From Helicobacter sp. 10-6591 (GTDB lineage Bacteria; Campylobacterota; Campylobacteria; Campylobacterales; Helicobacteraceae), in NCBI RefSeq assembly GCF_003288805.1, contig NZ_NHYK01000009.1:1-61807 (forward strand): a stretch of 61,807 nt of DNA, read 5' to 3'. Positions 28,995-38,305 of this stretch are shown one piece after another. Each line of letters opens with the position of its first letter. Position 1 is the first letter of the stretch. The position numbers and the translations under genes were made by a program. The notes beneath the pieces were generated by a model. The model searched no databases and was not told the DNA's origin. It was given only the letters and a program-made list of their open reading frames with translations.

Positions 28995-29843
28995 ATGACA
29001 AAATGCGTAAAAATAGCTTGTATTTTGGGAATCTTAGGATTAGGATGCAATAGTGCAATTGCTGATGATGTGCAAAAAGAGATAGAAGCTCTAAAGAAAG
29101 AAAATGAGCTTTTAGAATTAAAGAAAAAGAATGAGCAATTAAAGGCTGGGAAAGAAGTAAAAGAATCTAGCGTAGGATCTGCTGTGGTTGAAAGAAGCGG
29201 GTTTTTAGGATTCTGCAAAGGAGAGTATAAAAATACAGGGTGTTTTATCGGTGCAGAATTAGGTATAGCACCAAGTGTTAAGAATAATATAAGCATAGCA
29301 GGTACAAATAGTTATGATTTTGGCTCAGGTGAAACTTCAACTATCCCTTTTAGCCTTATTTTTGGGTATCAACATTACTTTGCTCAAAATATGGGGATTA
29401 ATTTCAAAGGCTATGTAGGGTATGCAAATTACAACTCTGATATAACACTAAGCCAACAACATACAGTAGATTACAAATCTCAAGCCTTGCATTATGGGAT
29501 AGAGCTCTCATATCTCTATGATTTTATCGCTACACCAAAACATACTTTTGGGCTTAATGTCGGCATAGGTTATGAGTTTGGGACATTTTTGGGGCAAGGA
29601 CTTTACAAGAACACAGACGATATTCAAATGAACTTGTCGTTAGATTCTTACACCAACACCGCTTTTATAAGCAGCATTGGTTTGCATTATTTCCTCAACA
29701 CACATCATCAATTTTTACTCAACTTTAAATATCGGGGTTATAGTATCGTAGATGGTGGTAACAAGAATATAAATGGAGGTGTGGTTAAGTATGTCACCAC
29801 GCCTAACAATCTTATAAGCATCGCGTATGCGTATAAATTTTAG
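28995..29843 (+). CDS. outer membrane beta-barrel protein with N-terminal coiled coil
   Basis: A 282-aa protein with a signal peptide (KIACILGILGLGCNSAIA, which also has a weak lipobox LGC). A short coiled coil follows (EIEALKKENELLELKKKNEQ), then an eight-strand-like barrel of alternating residues. It ends in Tyr-Lys-Phe, the terminal Phe expected of Omp85-inserted proteins. This resembles the Helicobacter opacity-like/Hor outer membrane proteins. It is cargo inside the conjugative element, with its own terminator downstream. Role (adhesin or porin) cannot be told. Confidence 0.8.
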   Translation: MTKCVKIACILGILGLGCNSAIADDVQKEIEALKKENELLELKKKNEQLKAGKEVKESSVGSAVVERSGFLGFCKGEYKNTGCFIGAELGIAPSVKNNISIAGTNSYDFGSGETSTIPFSLIFGYQHYFAQNMGINFKGYVGYANYNSDITLSQQHTVDYKSQALHYGIELSYLYDFIATPKHTFGLNVGIGYEFGTFLGQGLYKNTDDIQMNLSLDSYTNTAFISSIGLHYFLNTHHQFLLNFKYRGYSIVDGGNKNINGGVVKYVTTPNNLISIAYAYKF

Positions 29844-29919
29844 CTAATGGGTAATAAATGATTGTAGCAGACAAACAGCGCGATAATGCTTTTGTATCTT
29901 TATAGATTCTAGAATTTAG

Positions 29920-29952
29920 ATCCTGCTAGCTTTTTAGGTTAGCAGGATTTTC
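29920..29952 (+). terminator. intrinsic terminator after the outer membrane protein gene
   Basis: ATCCTGCTA (29920-29928) pairs perfectly with TAGCAGGAT (29940-29948) around an 11-base loop and is followed by TTT. Confidence 0.7.
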
Positions 29953-29993
29953 GGTAGTAAAATCATAAAAAGCAAATTTAAAAAAAAGGATTA

Positions 29994-30320
29994 ATGATGT
30001 TTGGCACACGATTTGAGCTTGATGAGGAAAAAATCTTGCGTGAGGATATATATGACCTTGATATGATGTATGCAAAGATAGAAGAACTCGCCACACAAAG
30101 GGCTGGGCTTACAAAGGTTTCAAAGAATCATTATGAGTTTAGAGGAGAAAAGAATGCTCAAGCACATTTAGGGATTTTGGTGTTTAATTGTCTTTTACAT
30201 TGTGATTGGTTCACTAAAAATGTGAAAACTTGGGAATGGCTTGGAGATAGCAACGATGAAAATTATGTGGGAGATTTAATTACTTCTCTTAAGGAAGATG
30301 ATATGGGAGTATGGGCGTGA
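29994..30320 (+). CDS. VapD-partner protein, possible antitoxin
   Basis: A 108-aa acidic protein with AAAGGATTA before ATG 29994. It overlaps the VapD-like gene by 10 bp, which suggests coupled translation. The sequence (HYEFRGEKNAQAHLGILVFN, VKTWEWLGDSNDENYVGDLI) is not a family I can name. In Haemophilus the VapD toxin is preceded by an antitoxin (VapX) gene, and the layout here is the same, so an antitoxin role is inferred from context only. Confidence 0.55.
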   Translation: MMFGTRFELDEEKILREDIYDLDMMYAKIEELATQRAGLTKVSKNHYEFRGEKNAQAHLGILVFNCLLHCDWFTKNVKTWEWLGDSNDENYVGDLITSLKEDDMGVWA

Positions 30321-30757
30321 GCGAGAAGAAGCTTAAATCCATAGCCTTTGACTTAGATACCAAAGCCTTACAAGAATACTACCTAAAAGGCGATTGGCAT
30401 AATGCCTATAATGATATAGGGAATTTTTTAGCTAAATACAAATTTGAGCGTATGCAAGGCTCGGTGTATGATTCTACAACCGAATTTAGAGATGAGGACT
30501 TAGGAAGAATCATTGAAAAAATGAGTGAAAAGCTTACTTGGTTTCCAAAATGTGTCAAAAGCATACGAGGCTATGACCAACCTGTGATGATTGACTACAC
30601 GCAACAATTAAAAGATAAATTCATCGCACAAAATTTACAGCTAGAGAGCAGACAAGACTTGGCGAAAAAGAGTGCAACAAAAATAGGCAATATCGCTAAA
30701 TCACAGAATCTAAATAAAGATTCTATAAAAGCAAATAAGAAAGATAGAGGGCGTTAG
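30311..30757 (+). CDS. vapD: VapD-family endoribonuclease (Cas2-like fold)
   Basis: A 148-aa protein. Residues 9-95 match VapD: SIAFDLDTKALQEYY, NAYNDIGNFLAKYKFERMQG, SVYDSTTEF and LTWFPKCVKSIRGYD. The early Asp of AFDLD corresponds to the catalytic position of Cas2-like nucleases. The last 50 residues are a Lys-rich extension absent from the 93-aa H. pylori VapD. VapD cuts mRNA and acts as a toxin in other species. The gene overlaps its upstream partner. Interference or stability toxin for the element is a fair reading. Confidence 0.78.
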   Translation: MGVSEKKLKSIAFDLDTKALQEYYLKGDWHNAYNDIGNFLAKYKFERMQGSVYDSTTEFRDEDLGRIIEKMSEKLTWFPKCVKSIRGYDQPVMIDYTQQLKDKFIAQNLQLESRQDLAKKSATKIGNIAKSQNLNKDSIKANKKDRGR

Positions 30758-31028
30758 ATACCCTTACACTATGTTTTTATAACATTTTGCGGGAAGTAAA
30801 AGGATATTTTTTCAGATACAATATCCTAACCCTCTATCTCTTATGATACTACGCTAAAGACTTTTATACATATCTTTTTGCTACCCCTTTTTTTATACAC
30901 ATGTTTATAAGTTAAAAAAATGCTAGGCTTGCAAACCTAGAGGAAAGAGATTGCTTAAAGCTACCTTTACAACAACACTTTATGCCATTCTCCCCTCGCT
31001 TATACCTTAACAATATAAAGAGCAAGTA
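30758..31028. other. intergenic stretch before the VirB5-like gene
   Basis: AT-rich, without a credible gene. It contains a small hairpin, CTAGG (30923-30927) with CCTAG (30936-30940). On the minus strand this is followed by a T run, so it could be a terminator for minus-strand transcripts, though no such gene is seen nearby. A promoter for the next gene is likely but not assignable. Confidence 0.35.
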
Positions 31029-32219
31029 ATGAAATTTCAACCTCTTTTAATCCTAAGCTTATTTTTACCATTTTCACTTTCTTATGGTGCAGGAATGATT
31101 GTGGAATCCCCCAGTCTTTTGGCAGGACTTATGCAACAATATGCGAAATATGTAGAAATGCTTGAAAAGGCACATGATCAAATCAACAAGCTCAATGAAA
31201 TTAACAACATAATGAATAAAGCAAATTCTCTTATGGAAAAAGATGGGCTAAAGATTGCAAGCCCTATGGAAGTGGTGGAAAATCTGAACAACACTCTTGC
31301 TTCTATCAAAAATAATGCCCAGCGCCTCAAGCAAACTGCAAAAGATTGGGATATGGCAAATAATATCCGCAGTAGGCGTTTGCAAGAAAAATGCCCCGAA
31401 ATAGATTTTAGTAGGATTACACCAGATTCTACAAGTATAGAGCTTATCGGCACAGGTAAAGAAACTCAAAATAAATCAGATATGCAAAAGCTCCTAGAAG
31501 AATTTACAGACATAACCGCCCATGATATAAATACGCTTAGTAATAGTATCAAAGGTATGCCATTAGCAATGTTAATGTGCGAACAATTAGCCAAGCAGAA
31601 AAGAGCCCTTGAAATGGCTCAATATGATGTCAAGCTTAAAAACGCACTGCTTAATGGAGATTATGAGCTTTATAAACAAAAACAACATGAAAAAATCAAA
31701 CAAATTGTAGCCCAAGACCTCAAAGAGCGCAAAGAGTTTGAAAATAAGCTATTCCCTTTAAAAGTAAGAATAGAGCAAATGAAGCAAACTTTAGGCGTTA
31801 CAGATATAAATCTAAAGGAAAAGGACGGCGTTAAATACTGCCACGAGGATAAAGGAAAATGCACGCCTATCTTGCTCAAATTAGATTACATAATGAATCA
31901 AGAAGCAAATATGCTCGAAAAGGCAAAGCGCAATTCTAATAGTGATAAATCACAATCTCAAGCTGATAGAGAATTTATAATGATTGATTATTTGCGCGAG
32001 ATTGCTAGGCATCTTGCATTTTTAAATGAAACAATGGCATTAAGTGCCAATTTACTAGCTGAAGAGCAAGCAAGGCTTCATAAACAAACACTTATGGATA
32101 CTGATTTATACAATCAAAGAATAAGCGCAATGCAAGAGAGTGTTAATGCAAATGTTAATTCTAAGCCACTTATGGAGCGCACACCAAAGCTAGATAGATT
32201 TGGATTCCCTGCGTTTTAG
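31029..32219 (+). CDS. VirB5/TrbJ-like T4SS protein
   Basis: A 396-aa protein with a signal peptide (FQPLLILSLFLPFSLSYGAG), then almost all helix. An early TrbJ/VirB5-like stretch (LLAGLMQQYAKYVEMLEKAHDQINKLNEINN) is followed by a C-terminal helical part (LREIARHLAFLNETMALSANLLAEEQARL). VirB5 proteins are secreted helical pilus-tip components. This one is longer than the usual 220 residues and lies 5 kb from the virB operon. Its cysteines (KCPEIDF, YCHEDKGKC) may form disulfides in the periplasm. Confidence 0.7.
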   Translation: MKFQPLLILSLFLPFSLSYGAGMIVESPSLLAGLMQQYAKYVEMLEKAHDQINKLNEINNIMNKANSLMEKDGLKIASPMEVVENLNNTLASIKNNAQRLKQTAKDWDMANNIRSRRLQEKCPEIDFSRITPDSTSIELIGTGKETQNKSDMQKLLEEFTDITAHDINTLSNSIKGMPLAMLMCEQLAKQKRALEMAQYDVKLKNALLNGDYELYKQKQHEKIKQIVAQDLKERKEFENKLFPLKVRIEQMKQTLGVTDINLKEKDGVKYCHEDKGKCTPILLKLDYIMNQEANMLEKAKRNSNSDKSQSQADREFIMIDYLREIARHLAFLNETMALSANLLAEEQARLHKQTLMDTDLYNQRISAMQESVNANVNSKPLMERTPKLDRFGFPAF

Positions 32220-32267
32220 ATATTTTTAACGCCACAAACAAAATCTACTAAATCAAAAGACAAATAG

Positions 32268-32390
32268 ATTCTAAATCCCAAGCTTTAAACTTTGTAGTTT
32301 TTTATAAGGGAAAAAGTGCTGTAAGTTGGCTTATTTGGGGATTTTTGGGTATGTGGTTTGTCTATAATATGACTACAAAAACAAAAGGAG
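32268..32390 (+). promoter_or_regulatory. 123-bp promoter block, copy B
   Basis: The block is nearly identical in sequence and equal in length to 38306-38428. It contains TTTTTATAAGGGAAAAAGTG, a conserved middle, TATAAT at 32363-32368 and ends in AAAAGGAG six bases before the ATG at 32397. Confidence 0.75.
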
Positions 32391-32396
32391 TTAGTC

Positions 32397-32621
32397 ATGC
32401 ATACACAAACGAGCAATAAGTATTTAGGGATAAAAGAGATTCTGCTAAGACACGCAAACGAGCACAAGAACTTAAGCAATCGCTTTAATAAAATAAAATC
32501 TTTAGAGGCACTTAAGGCGTTTTTTGAAAGGTTTGAGCCAAGCATTAGATATTACGACTTGACCACTTGCGAGAATGAGGCAGTCCAAAAGTATATTAAC
32601 AATCAATTCTTAAGGGGTTAA
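32397..32621 (+). CDS. hypothetical 74-aa protein before the methyltransferase
   Basis: A helical, charged protein (YLGIKEILLRHANEHKNLSN, SLEALKAFFERFEPSIRYY) expressed from promoter block B. The stop is two bases before the methyltransferase start, so they form one unit. Not recognised. Confidence 0.55.
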   Translation: MHTQTSNKYLGIKEILLRHANEHKNLSNRFNKIKSLEALKAFFERFEPSIRYYDLTTCENEAVQKYINNQFLRG

Positions 32622-32623
32622 AA

Positions 32624-34189
32624 ATGAGTAGCTATGAGTTAATAAACAATTTAAAAAAGCAAGAAGAAGATTTTGAATGGTATCCTACAACTGATTCTAT
32701 GATTGAGACCATCAAGGAGCGTTTCAAGAAAGTTAGAGCTGACATATTAGATATAGGTGCGGGTGATGGCAGGGTATTAAAGGCTTTTGGTGGTAGCAAT
32801 TTATTTGCTATTGAAAAAAGTCAATTGCTTGTTAATACAATGCCAAAGGATGTTTTGGTGGTGGGAAGTGATTTTTATAGCACTTCACTTATAGAAAAGC
32901 GTTTTGACTTAGTTTTTTGCAATCCTCCATATTCTGAATACAAACAATGGGCTATGCGTATTTTAAGGGAGTGCAACACACAACATATTGCACTTATTAT
33001 TCCTAGTCGTTGGCGTGAGGATGTGGATATACAATTAGCTATGCAAGAGCGTAAAGACTTAGAATATGAGATTCTAGCAAGTAGCGATTTTTTAAATGCA
33101 GAGCGCAAAGCACGAGCTAAGGTTGATATTGTCTTTTTTACTCTTTCACAATACGATGATATTTTTACACAGTCCCTAGAAAGGCAATTTGGCTTAGATG
33201 ACCTTTTTACTAAACTAGAGAAAGCGCAATACGATTTTGGGACTGAAAGTGAAGAAAAAGAGAATCTGCAAGCTCAATGCAAAGAAGTAGCGCAAGGAGA
33301 TTTGATAGATTTTTTGGTGCAAAGATATAACGATGATATACAAAAATACATTAAGACAATAGAAAGTTTAAAAACAATTGATTATAAGATTCTTGCATCT
33401 TTAAATATTGATAGAGAAAAGCTTATTAAAGGCATTAAAAAGCAACTAAGGGATTTAAAAAATCTTTATTGGAGCGAGCTATTTAACAAGCTAGATTCTC
33501 TGACAAATAGAATTACTTCTAAATATAGAGCGCATATCTCTTGCGACATAGCAGCAAGAAATGAAATTGAGTTTAACAAGCCAAATATCTACAATGTGGT
33601 GATTTGGGCTATTAAGAATGCCGATGAATACATGAAACAGGGCTATTTAGATTTATTTGAAAGAATGGCGGAAGGTGGCAATGCGCTAGAGTATAAAAGT
33701 AATCATAGATTTAAGACTGATAGCTGGCGTTATACACTCAAAGACAATCAACACAAAGCCCATAAGCTAGATTATAGAATTGTGGTTACTAATGAAGCAA
33801 TTGAGAAAACACAATACTACAAGCCTCAAAGCGTGTTTTTACAAGATTTACGCGTGGTGGCAAGGAATCTAGGCTTTAATATTGATTATATCCCTTATAT
33901 TATCTATGCGGGAGAACAAAGCATACTGGATTACTGCGATAGTGAGGGCTGTAAGACATTTTTTGAGGCACGAGGTTATCATAATCGTAACGCACATTTT
34001 AAGTTCAATAAGGAATTTATGGCATCTTTAAATATCGCAGTTGGCAGGCTTTGCAATTGGATTAAAAACAAACAAGAGGCAAAAGAGGAGTTTAAAGATG
34101 TTTCAAGCGAGATTATAAACTCCTTGTTTTCTAAGCCTTTGGGGCTTCCTTTGCAAGAATCACTTAAGCAACTTGCTTTGTTAGATTAA
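32624..34189 (+). CDS. DNA N6-adenine methyltransferase with DUF4942 domain
   Basis: A 521-aa protein. The N-terminal Rossmann domain has the SAM-binding motif ILDIGAGDGRVLKAFG at about residue 40 and the catalytic NPPY (VFCNPPYSEY) near 105, which marks adenine-N6 methylation. The C-terminal half (EFNKPNIYNVVIWAIKNADEY, LERMAEGGNALEYKSNHRFK, YHNRNAHFKFNKEFM) is the DUF4942 region common in plasmid and ICE methyltransferases. No restriction endonuclease adjoins, so it is an orphan enzyme. It may protect the element from host restriction. Confidence 0.85.
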   Translation: MSSYELINNLKKQEEDFEWYPTTDSMIETIKERFKKVRADILDIGAGDGRVLKAFGGSNLFAIEKSQLLVNTMPKDVLVVGSDFYSTSLIEKRFDLVFCNPPYSEYKQWAMRILRECNTQHIALIIPSRWREDVDIQLAMQERKDLEYEILASSDFLNAERKARAKVDIVFFTLSQYDDIFTQSLERQFGLDDLFTKLEKAQYDFGTESEEKENLQAQCKEVAQGDLIDFLVQRYNDDIQKYIKTIESLKTIDYKILASLNIDREKLIKGIKKQLRDLKNLYWSELFNKLDSLTNRITSKYRAHISCDIAARNEIEFNKPNIYNVVIWAIKNADEYMKQGYLDLFERMAEGGNALEYKSNHRFKTDSWRYTLKDNQHKAHKLDYRIVVTNEAIEKTQYYKPQSVFLQDLRVVARNLGFNIDYIPYIIYAGEQSILDYCDSEGCKTFFEARGYHNRNAHFKFNKEFMASLNIAVGRLCNWIKNKQEAKEEFKDVSSEIINSLFSKPLGLPLQESLKQLALLD

Positions 34190-34272
34190 ATCATACGAAA
34201 GGAGGAGGGCTCTATCCTTAATTAATTCCTCTGTTCCCTTATATCTTAAACACGCTACTTTTTTAGCAGTAG

Positions 34273-34392
34273 CAAATTCTCCCTTCACCCCTCATAGTAT
34301 CGCTTTATGTGTATAGTCAAAAAGCGTATCTTTTACATGTGCATGTTTTTGATTGTAAAAAATCCTAGAATTGCTTTGTTTTTCAAATTTTT
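34273..34392. repeat. 120-bp repeat, copy 1
   Basis: It matches 41049-41167 with one single-base indel and very few changes. It contains CGCTTT/AAAGCG arms and a near-palindrome ACATGTGCATGT. It stands just before an open reading frame, as does copy 2, so it is probably a leader or promoter. Confidence 0.8.
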
Positions 34393-34413
34393 ACTGCATT
34401 TTAGGAGGATTCT

Positions 34414-35697
34414 ATGGAAGATGATGTGCGTTTTGACAGAATGCTAAAAGAGACAATGCGTTTTTTTCATTTTCTTATGCCACGAGATCAAGATATTTTC
34501 GTAAGAAAGCTCATGGAAGAGCTTAGAGAGGCAAAGGAAAGTGAAATCACGCCAGAGGAGCGAGAGAAAGAGCTTAGTAACTTTTTGGAAAAGTTCCAAG
34601 AGGAGACCAAAGATTTAAAAAATGAATTAGAGGTGCGTGAGCATATAGATTCTTTGAGTGATGAAATCAAAGATATACAAAAAGAGACAGAGCAACAAAC
34701 TGAAGAAAAAACCAAAGTTCCAACACAAGAGACACAACAAGAAATATCAGCCCCGCAAGAGAACAAAACGCTAGATTCTACAGAGCTAGACAATCAAACA
34801 ATAACACTAGCAAATGACATATCTTTGGTAGATAGTCTCTCTGAGCGCAAAAAAGGCTTTGAGCTTATGCTAAATGATAAGATTCTAGATTTTGTGGCAA
34901 AAAATGAAGAAGAATTACGCGAGCTAGGAATCTACAAAGACAATGAAAATGCCCCACCATCTTACGAAAAAGAGTATTTTGTAACTGAAGAGCAGACAAG
35001 GAATCTGCAAAATGAGTTTAACAAGACAGGGGCTTTAAATTTTACGCTTGATATGGAAAGCGTGCGCGCACGAGTAAATGAGAGCAAGAGCTTTATGGCA
35101 AGTTTGGAAGATGAAGTCGCTCAAACGCTTAATGTGAGCAAAAAGGCCAAATCACTTGCAGATACGCAAAAAATCAATACAAATACCTATTTTTCTGACC
35201 TTTTAGATTGGTTTGAGAAAAAAAGAATTGAAAACAATGAAATGCCTATGACAAAGGATAAGTTCAAAGAGGAATTTTTGGATTATTGCAAGAATGGCAT
35301 GGGTGAAAATGAAATAAAAGTTCTGCTCATTTTATCACACAAAGAGCCATCAAAGCTTTCAGGTGAGCATAAAGAGATGATAAAGCAAGGCTTGAAATAC
35401 AATCTGCAAAATAACAAGCTCCTAGATAAAGGCTTAGAAGCCACCATTAGAGCTAATGTCGGCAATAAGGTTGGTAACAATAGTATTGCAGACATCACAA
35501 AAAGCACTGAAAAAATGCGCCTTTCAAATAATCCGCTAGATAAAAAGCTACTAGAGACAAGTGTGCCTAAAATCGCACAGTCGCTTAAAAATCAAAAAGA
35601 TTCTAATAAGCTCACACCAGAAAGCTTGCAAAAGCTTAATAATCTCATACAAAACAAAGCCCCAAGTATTACCAAAGATGTTGGTAAGAGCTTGTAG
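34414..35697 (+). CDS. hypothetical helical protein of the ArdC module
   Basis: A 427-aa acidic protein with AGGAGGATTCT before the ATG. It is mostly helix: a charged coiled-coil start, a Thr/Gln/Glu-rich linker (about residues 90-130) and a helical domain (YFSDLLDWFEKKRIENNEMP, FKEEFLDYCKNGMGENEIK). No signal peptide and no known motif. It is followed at 28 bp by a small acidic gene and ardC, so a role in DNA entry or antirestriction is possible from context only. Confidence 0.6.
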   Translation: MEDDVRFDRMLKETMRFFHFLMPRDQDIFVRKLMEELREAKESEITPEEREKELSNFLEKFQEETKDLKNELEVREHIDSLSDEIKDIQKETEQQTEEKTKVPTQETQQEISAPQENKTLDSTELDNQTITLANDISLVDSLSERKKGFELMLNDKILDFVAKNEEELRELGIYKDNENAPPSYEKEYFVTEEQTRNLQNEFNKTGALNFTLDMESVRARVNESKSFMASLEDEVAQTLNVSKKAKSLADTQKINTNTYFSDLLDWFEKKRIENNEMPMTKDKFKEEFLDYCKNGMGENEIKVLLILSHKEPSKLSGEHKEMIKQGLKYNLQNNKLLDKGLEATIRANVGNKVGNNSIADITKSTEKMRLSNNPLDKKLLETSVPKIAQSLKNQKDSNKLTPESLQKLNNLIQNKAPSITKDVGKSL

Positions 35698-35725
35698 GCT
35701 TAATTCAAAATACAAGGAGTAATCA

Positions 35726-35836
35726 ATGGATACAGAATCTAATGAAATCATAGAAATAGAGCTTACCACACAAGAGGCAGAGGATTTTATTTATTTAGGT
35801 GAATTTGTTGTGGATGGAGAAAACAATGAGCAATAA
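35726..35836 (+). CDS. 36-aa acidic protein before ardC
   Basis: ATG 35726 has AAGGAGTAATCA before it. The peptide is strongly acidic (TESNEIIEIELTTQEAEDFI) and overlaps the ardC start by 11 bp. A similar-sized acidic gene precedes the second ArdC-like gene at 41212, so the pairing looks real. Confidence 0.55.
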   Translation: MDTESNEIIEIELTTQEAEDFIYLGEFVVDGENNEQ

Positions 35837-36887
35837 AATTTTAGAAAAACTTGCAAGTGATTTGGAAGATAGAATTCTTAAGGCGTTAGAAAATGGCACT
35901 GCGCCATGGACAAAACCTTGGCGTAACGATGGATTACTGCCTTACAATCCCTTTACAGGCACGCAGTATAAAGGCTTAAATGCGCTTCGTTTAATGATTA
36001 ATGACAATTTGGAAAATCAATACCTCACCTTTAATCAAGTCAAAGAATTAGGCGGAAAGATTAAAAAAGGCTCAATTTCCATACCCATTGTGTTTTTTAC
36101 CTATGAAGAGCTAAAGACACAAGAAGAAATTGATGCCTATATTAACGAGGGCAAAGCCTCGCTTATCAGAGAAATTGGCGATAAGAGCTATAAACTCATA
36201 CTAAAGAGCCACAATGTGTTTAATATTAATCAATGCGAGATTGATCTTGAGAAGTTAAAAGAACATCAACAAAAACATAATATTAAAGTGCCAACTCCAA
36301 AGTCACGCAATAAATTTGAGCCAAATCCACATATCGAGCAAATTCTTAGCAATAGTGGCGTAGAAATTATTCATCACAAGCAAGACATGGCTTTTTATAG
36401 ACCCTATGATGATAAAATCTACCTCCCACCTAAAACAAGCTTCCTTTCTGAAGAAGAATACTACTCAACAGCCCTGCACGAGTTAGGACATGCCACAGGA
36501 CATAAAAAGAGGCTTACACGCCCAACTCTTATCAATACCAACTCTTTTGGGACACAAGAATATGCCAAAGAGGAATTGCGCGCTGAGCTTTACTCCTTTT
36601 TGCAGGCAATGGAGCTAGGAATTGATTATGAGCTAAAAAATCATGCTTCTTATGTGGGAAACTGGCTTACAATCTTAAAAGAAGATAAAAGCGAGATTTC
36701 AAAAGCCATTAAAGATTCTATCAAAATGGTAAATTATGTAAAAGAACATTGGTATCCCAAAGAACTACAAATTAATCATCAACAAAGCCTCGATAAAAAA
36801 CCACAGCAAGAAAAGAATGAAAATGCCATCATACCACCTAAAAAGGCTGTAAAAAAAGCTAAAAGTGCAAAATCCTTAGGTAGGTAG
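35826..36887 (+). CDS. ardC: ArdC-family antirestriction protein with zincin domain
   Basis: A 353-aa protein. The N-terminal ssDNA-binding domain shows NGTAPWTKPWRNDG, YNPFTGTQYKGLNALRL and YLTFNQVKELGGKIKKGS. The C-terminal zincin peptidase has HELGHATGH (HExxH) and EELRAELYSFL. ArdC proteins shield incoming conjugative DNA. The start at 35826 was taken because it overlaps the small acidic gene and fits the conserved N-terminus; an in-frame ATG at 35799 has no support. A basic tail (KKAVKKAKSAKSLGR) ends it. Confidence 0.88.
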   Translation: MSNKILEKLASDLEDRILKALENGTAPWTKPWRNDGLLPYNPFTGTQYKGLNALRLMINDNLENQYLTFNQVKELGGKIKKGSISIPIVFFTYEELKTQEEIDAYINEGKASLIREIGDKSYKLILKSHNVFNINQCEIDLEKLKEHQQKHNIKVPTPKSRNKFEPNPHIEQILSNSGVEIIHHKQDMAFYRPYDDKIYLPPKTSFLSEEEYYSTALHELGHATGHKKRLTRPTLINTNSFGTQEYAKEELRAELYSFLQAMELGIDYELKNHASYVGNWLTILKEDKSEISKAIKDSIKMVNYVKEHWYPKELQINHQQSLDKKPQQEKNENAIIPPKKAVKKAKSAKSLGR

Positions 36888-36896
36888 GGGGTATGT

Positions 36897-38063
36897 ATGC
36901 AAGATTTAACTAAGCTCCCACTCCATGAGGTATTACTAGCTAATGGCTATTTGCTTGATAGAAGCAAATCATCAAGTAAATATCCCTGCCTTAAGAATCC
37001 ACAAAATGGCGAGAAGCTGATTGTTACTAAAAAAGGGGAAAATTATTTGTATTTTAATCCCCAAGATGATATAGACAGGGGCAATATTATCTCGTTTGCA
37101 AGAATCCACAAGCTAGATATTAAAAAGCTCATTGCAAATTATGATTCTGCGATAAAAATCAATGGAAGCTATAAACTTGAATATTTTCGCGCTCAAAGCA
37201 ATCCTTTAAAGCATAACGAGGAATACAAAACATTTGAGGCGTGCGATATTGCTAACAATGCGCTTTTAAAACATAGAGGCTTTGATGTTAATTATATGCT
37301 TGAATTTCAATCAATCCTTAAACAGGATAATTACTCTAATCTTGTGATACCAAATTATAAGCTTCAATCTCACCCTAGCAACGAAGATGGTTATATTCTT
37401 ATTTGTGGTTACACAAAACGCCTTAATATACCAATTACCAAAGATAGAGATGGAAATCTGCTAGAAAAGCCTATTAAAAGCCTCCAATATGGCAAAAAAG
37501 GCATAGAGATTCTAAATATCAATAAAGACCCTAAGGCAATCCGCAATGTTATCATCTCTGAATCTATCTTTGATTCTTTGGCGTTGGGGCAAATGTATAA
37601 ACATAAATTTGACCCAAAAGAGACACTTTTTTTATCTACTGCGGGTAGTTTTAATGAAATCAAACACAGCTTTAAACCAATACTTGAGAAGTTATCAAAC
37701 ACAAAAATTTCTTTAGCATTTGACAATGATGAAAAGGGACACGCCTATACAGAGGAGATGCAAAATTTTATTCTAAAAGAGTTTAAAAAGCTTCCAAATG
37801 TCTATAAGCCCTTTAGTAAGGATTGTAACGATGATTTAAGGCTTAAGAATATCACAAATCTAAAAAACTTTAACCAAGAATCCTACCAAGAATGGGCGCA
37901 ACAAAAGATGCTTTATTATCGCGGTAAGAAAGATCCGGCGATAAGAGCTAAATTCTTAAAAGACTTGCGAACAGCTAATTCTCTCTATCCCTTTAGCGAT
38001 GAAACAAAGCAAAAATTCAATGACTTAAGAAAACATAAGCGTGTAAAAAATTTTGAGATTTAA
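36897..38063 (+). CDS. Toprim-domain primase-like protein
   Basis: A 388-aa protein. An N-terminal zinc-ribbon-less region (YPCLKNPQNGEKLIVTKKGENYLYFNPQDD) resembles DUF3991/TraC primases. A Toprim domain follows, with the glutamate in NVIISESIFDSLAL and the DxD in ISLAFDNDEKG. Such proteins make primers for the transferred strand. Ten bp separate it from ardC. No helicase domain is fused. Confidence 0.75.
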   Translation: MQDLTKLPLHEVLLANGYLLDRSKSSSKYPCLKNPQNGEKLIVTKKGENYLYFNPQDDIDRGNIISFARIHKLDIKKLIANYDSAIKINGSYKLEYFRAQSNPLKHNEEYKTFEACDIANNALLKHRGFDVNYMLEFQSILKQDNYSNLVIPNYKLQSHPSNEDGYILICGYTKRLNIPITKDRDGNLLEKPIKSLQYGKKGIEILNINKDPKAIRNVIISESIFDSLALGQMYKHKFDPKETLFLSTAGSFNEIKHSFKPILEKLSNTKISLAFDNDEKGHAYTEEMQNFILKEFKKLPNVYKPFSKDCNDDLRLKNITNLKNFNQESYQEWAQQKMLYYRGKKDPAIRAKFLKDLRTANSLYPFSDETKQKFNDLRKHKRVKNFEI

Positions 38064-38084
38064 TTTTTTTAAAAGGTAAAAACT

Positions 38085-38237
38085 ATGCAAAATGATGAAG
38101 AATTAAAAAAATTAGGCGAGCTGTGGCTACAAGCACTTAAAAAAGTAAATCATACGAAATACCACAAACAAAATCACAAACTAAACCCCATAAATCTAAA
38201 TCAAAAGATAAACCCAAAGGTAAGGAAAGGTAATTGA
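38085..38237 (+). CDS. 50-aa basic protein
   Basis: ATG 38085 follows AAAAGGTAAAAACT. The N-terminus is helical (DEELKKLGELWLQALKKV), the rest Lys/Asn/His-rich. It is 21 bp after the primase-like gene. Not recognised; the composition suggests a small nucleic-acid-binding protein, but this is weak. Confidence 0.4.
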   Translation: MQNDEELKKLGELWLQALKKVNHTKYHKQNHKLNPINLNQKINPKVRKGN

Positions 38238-38305
38238 CCTTTCTTGTTAATTCTATATTCTGCCAACATTAACACATATTCCTAGATTAAATTATTCTCT
38301 AATAA

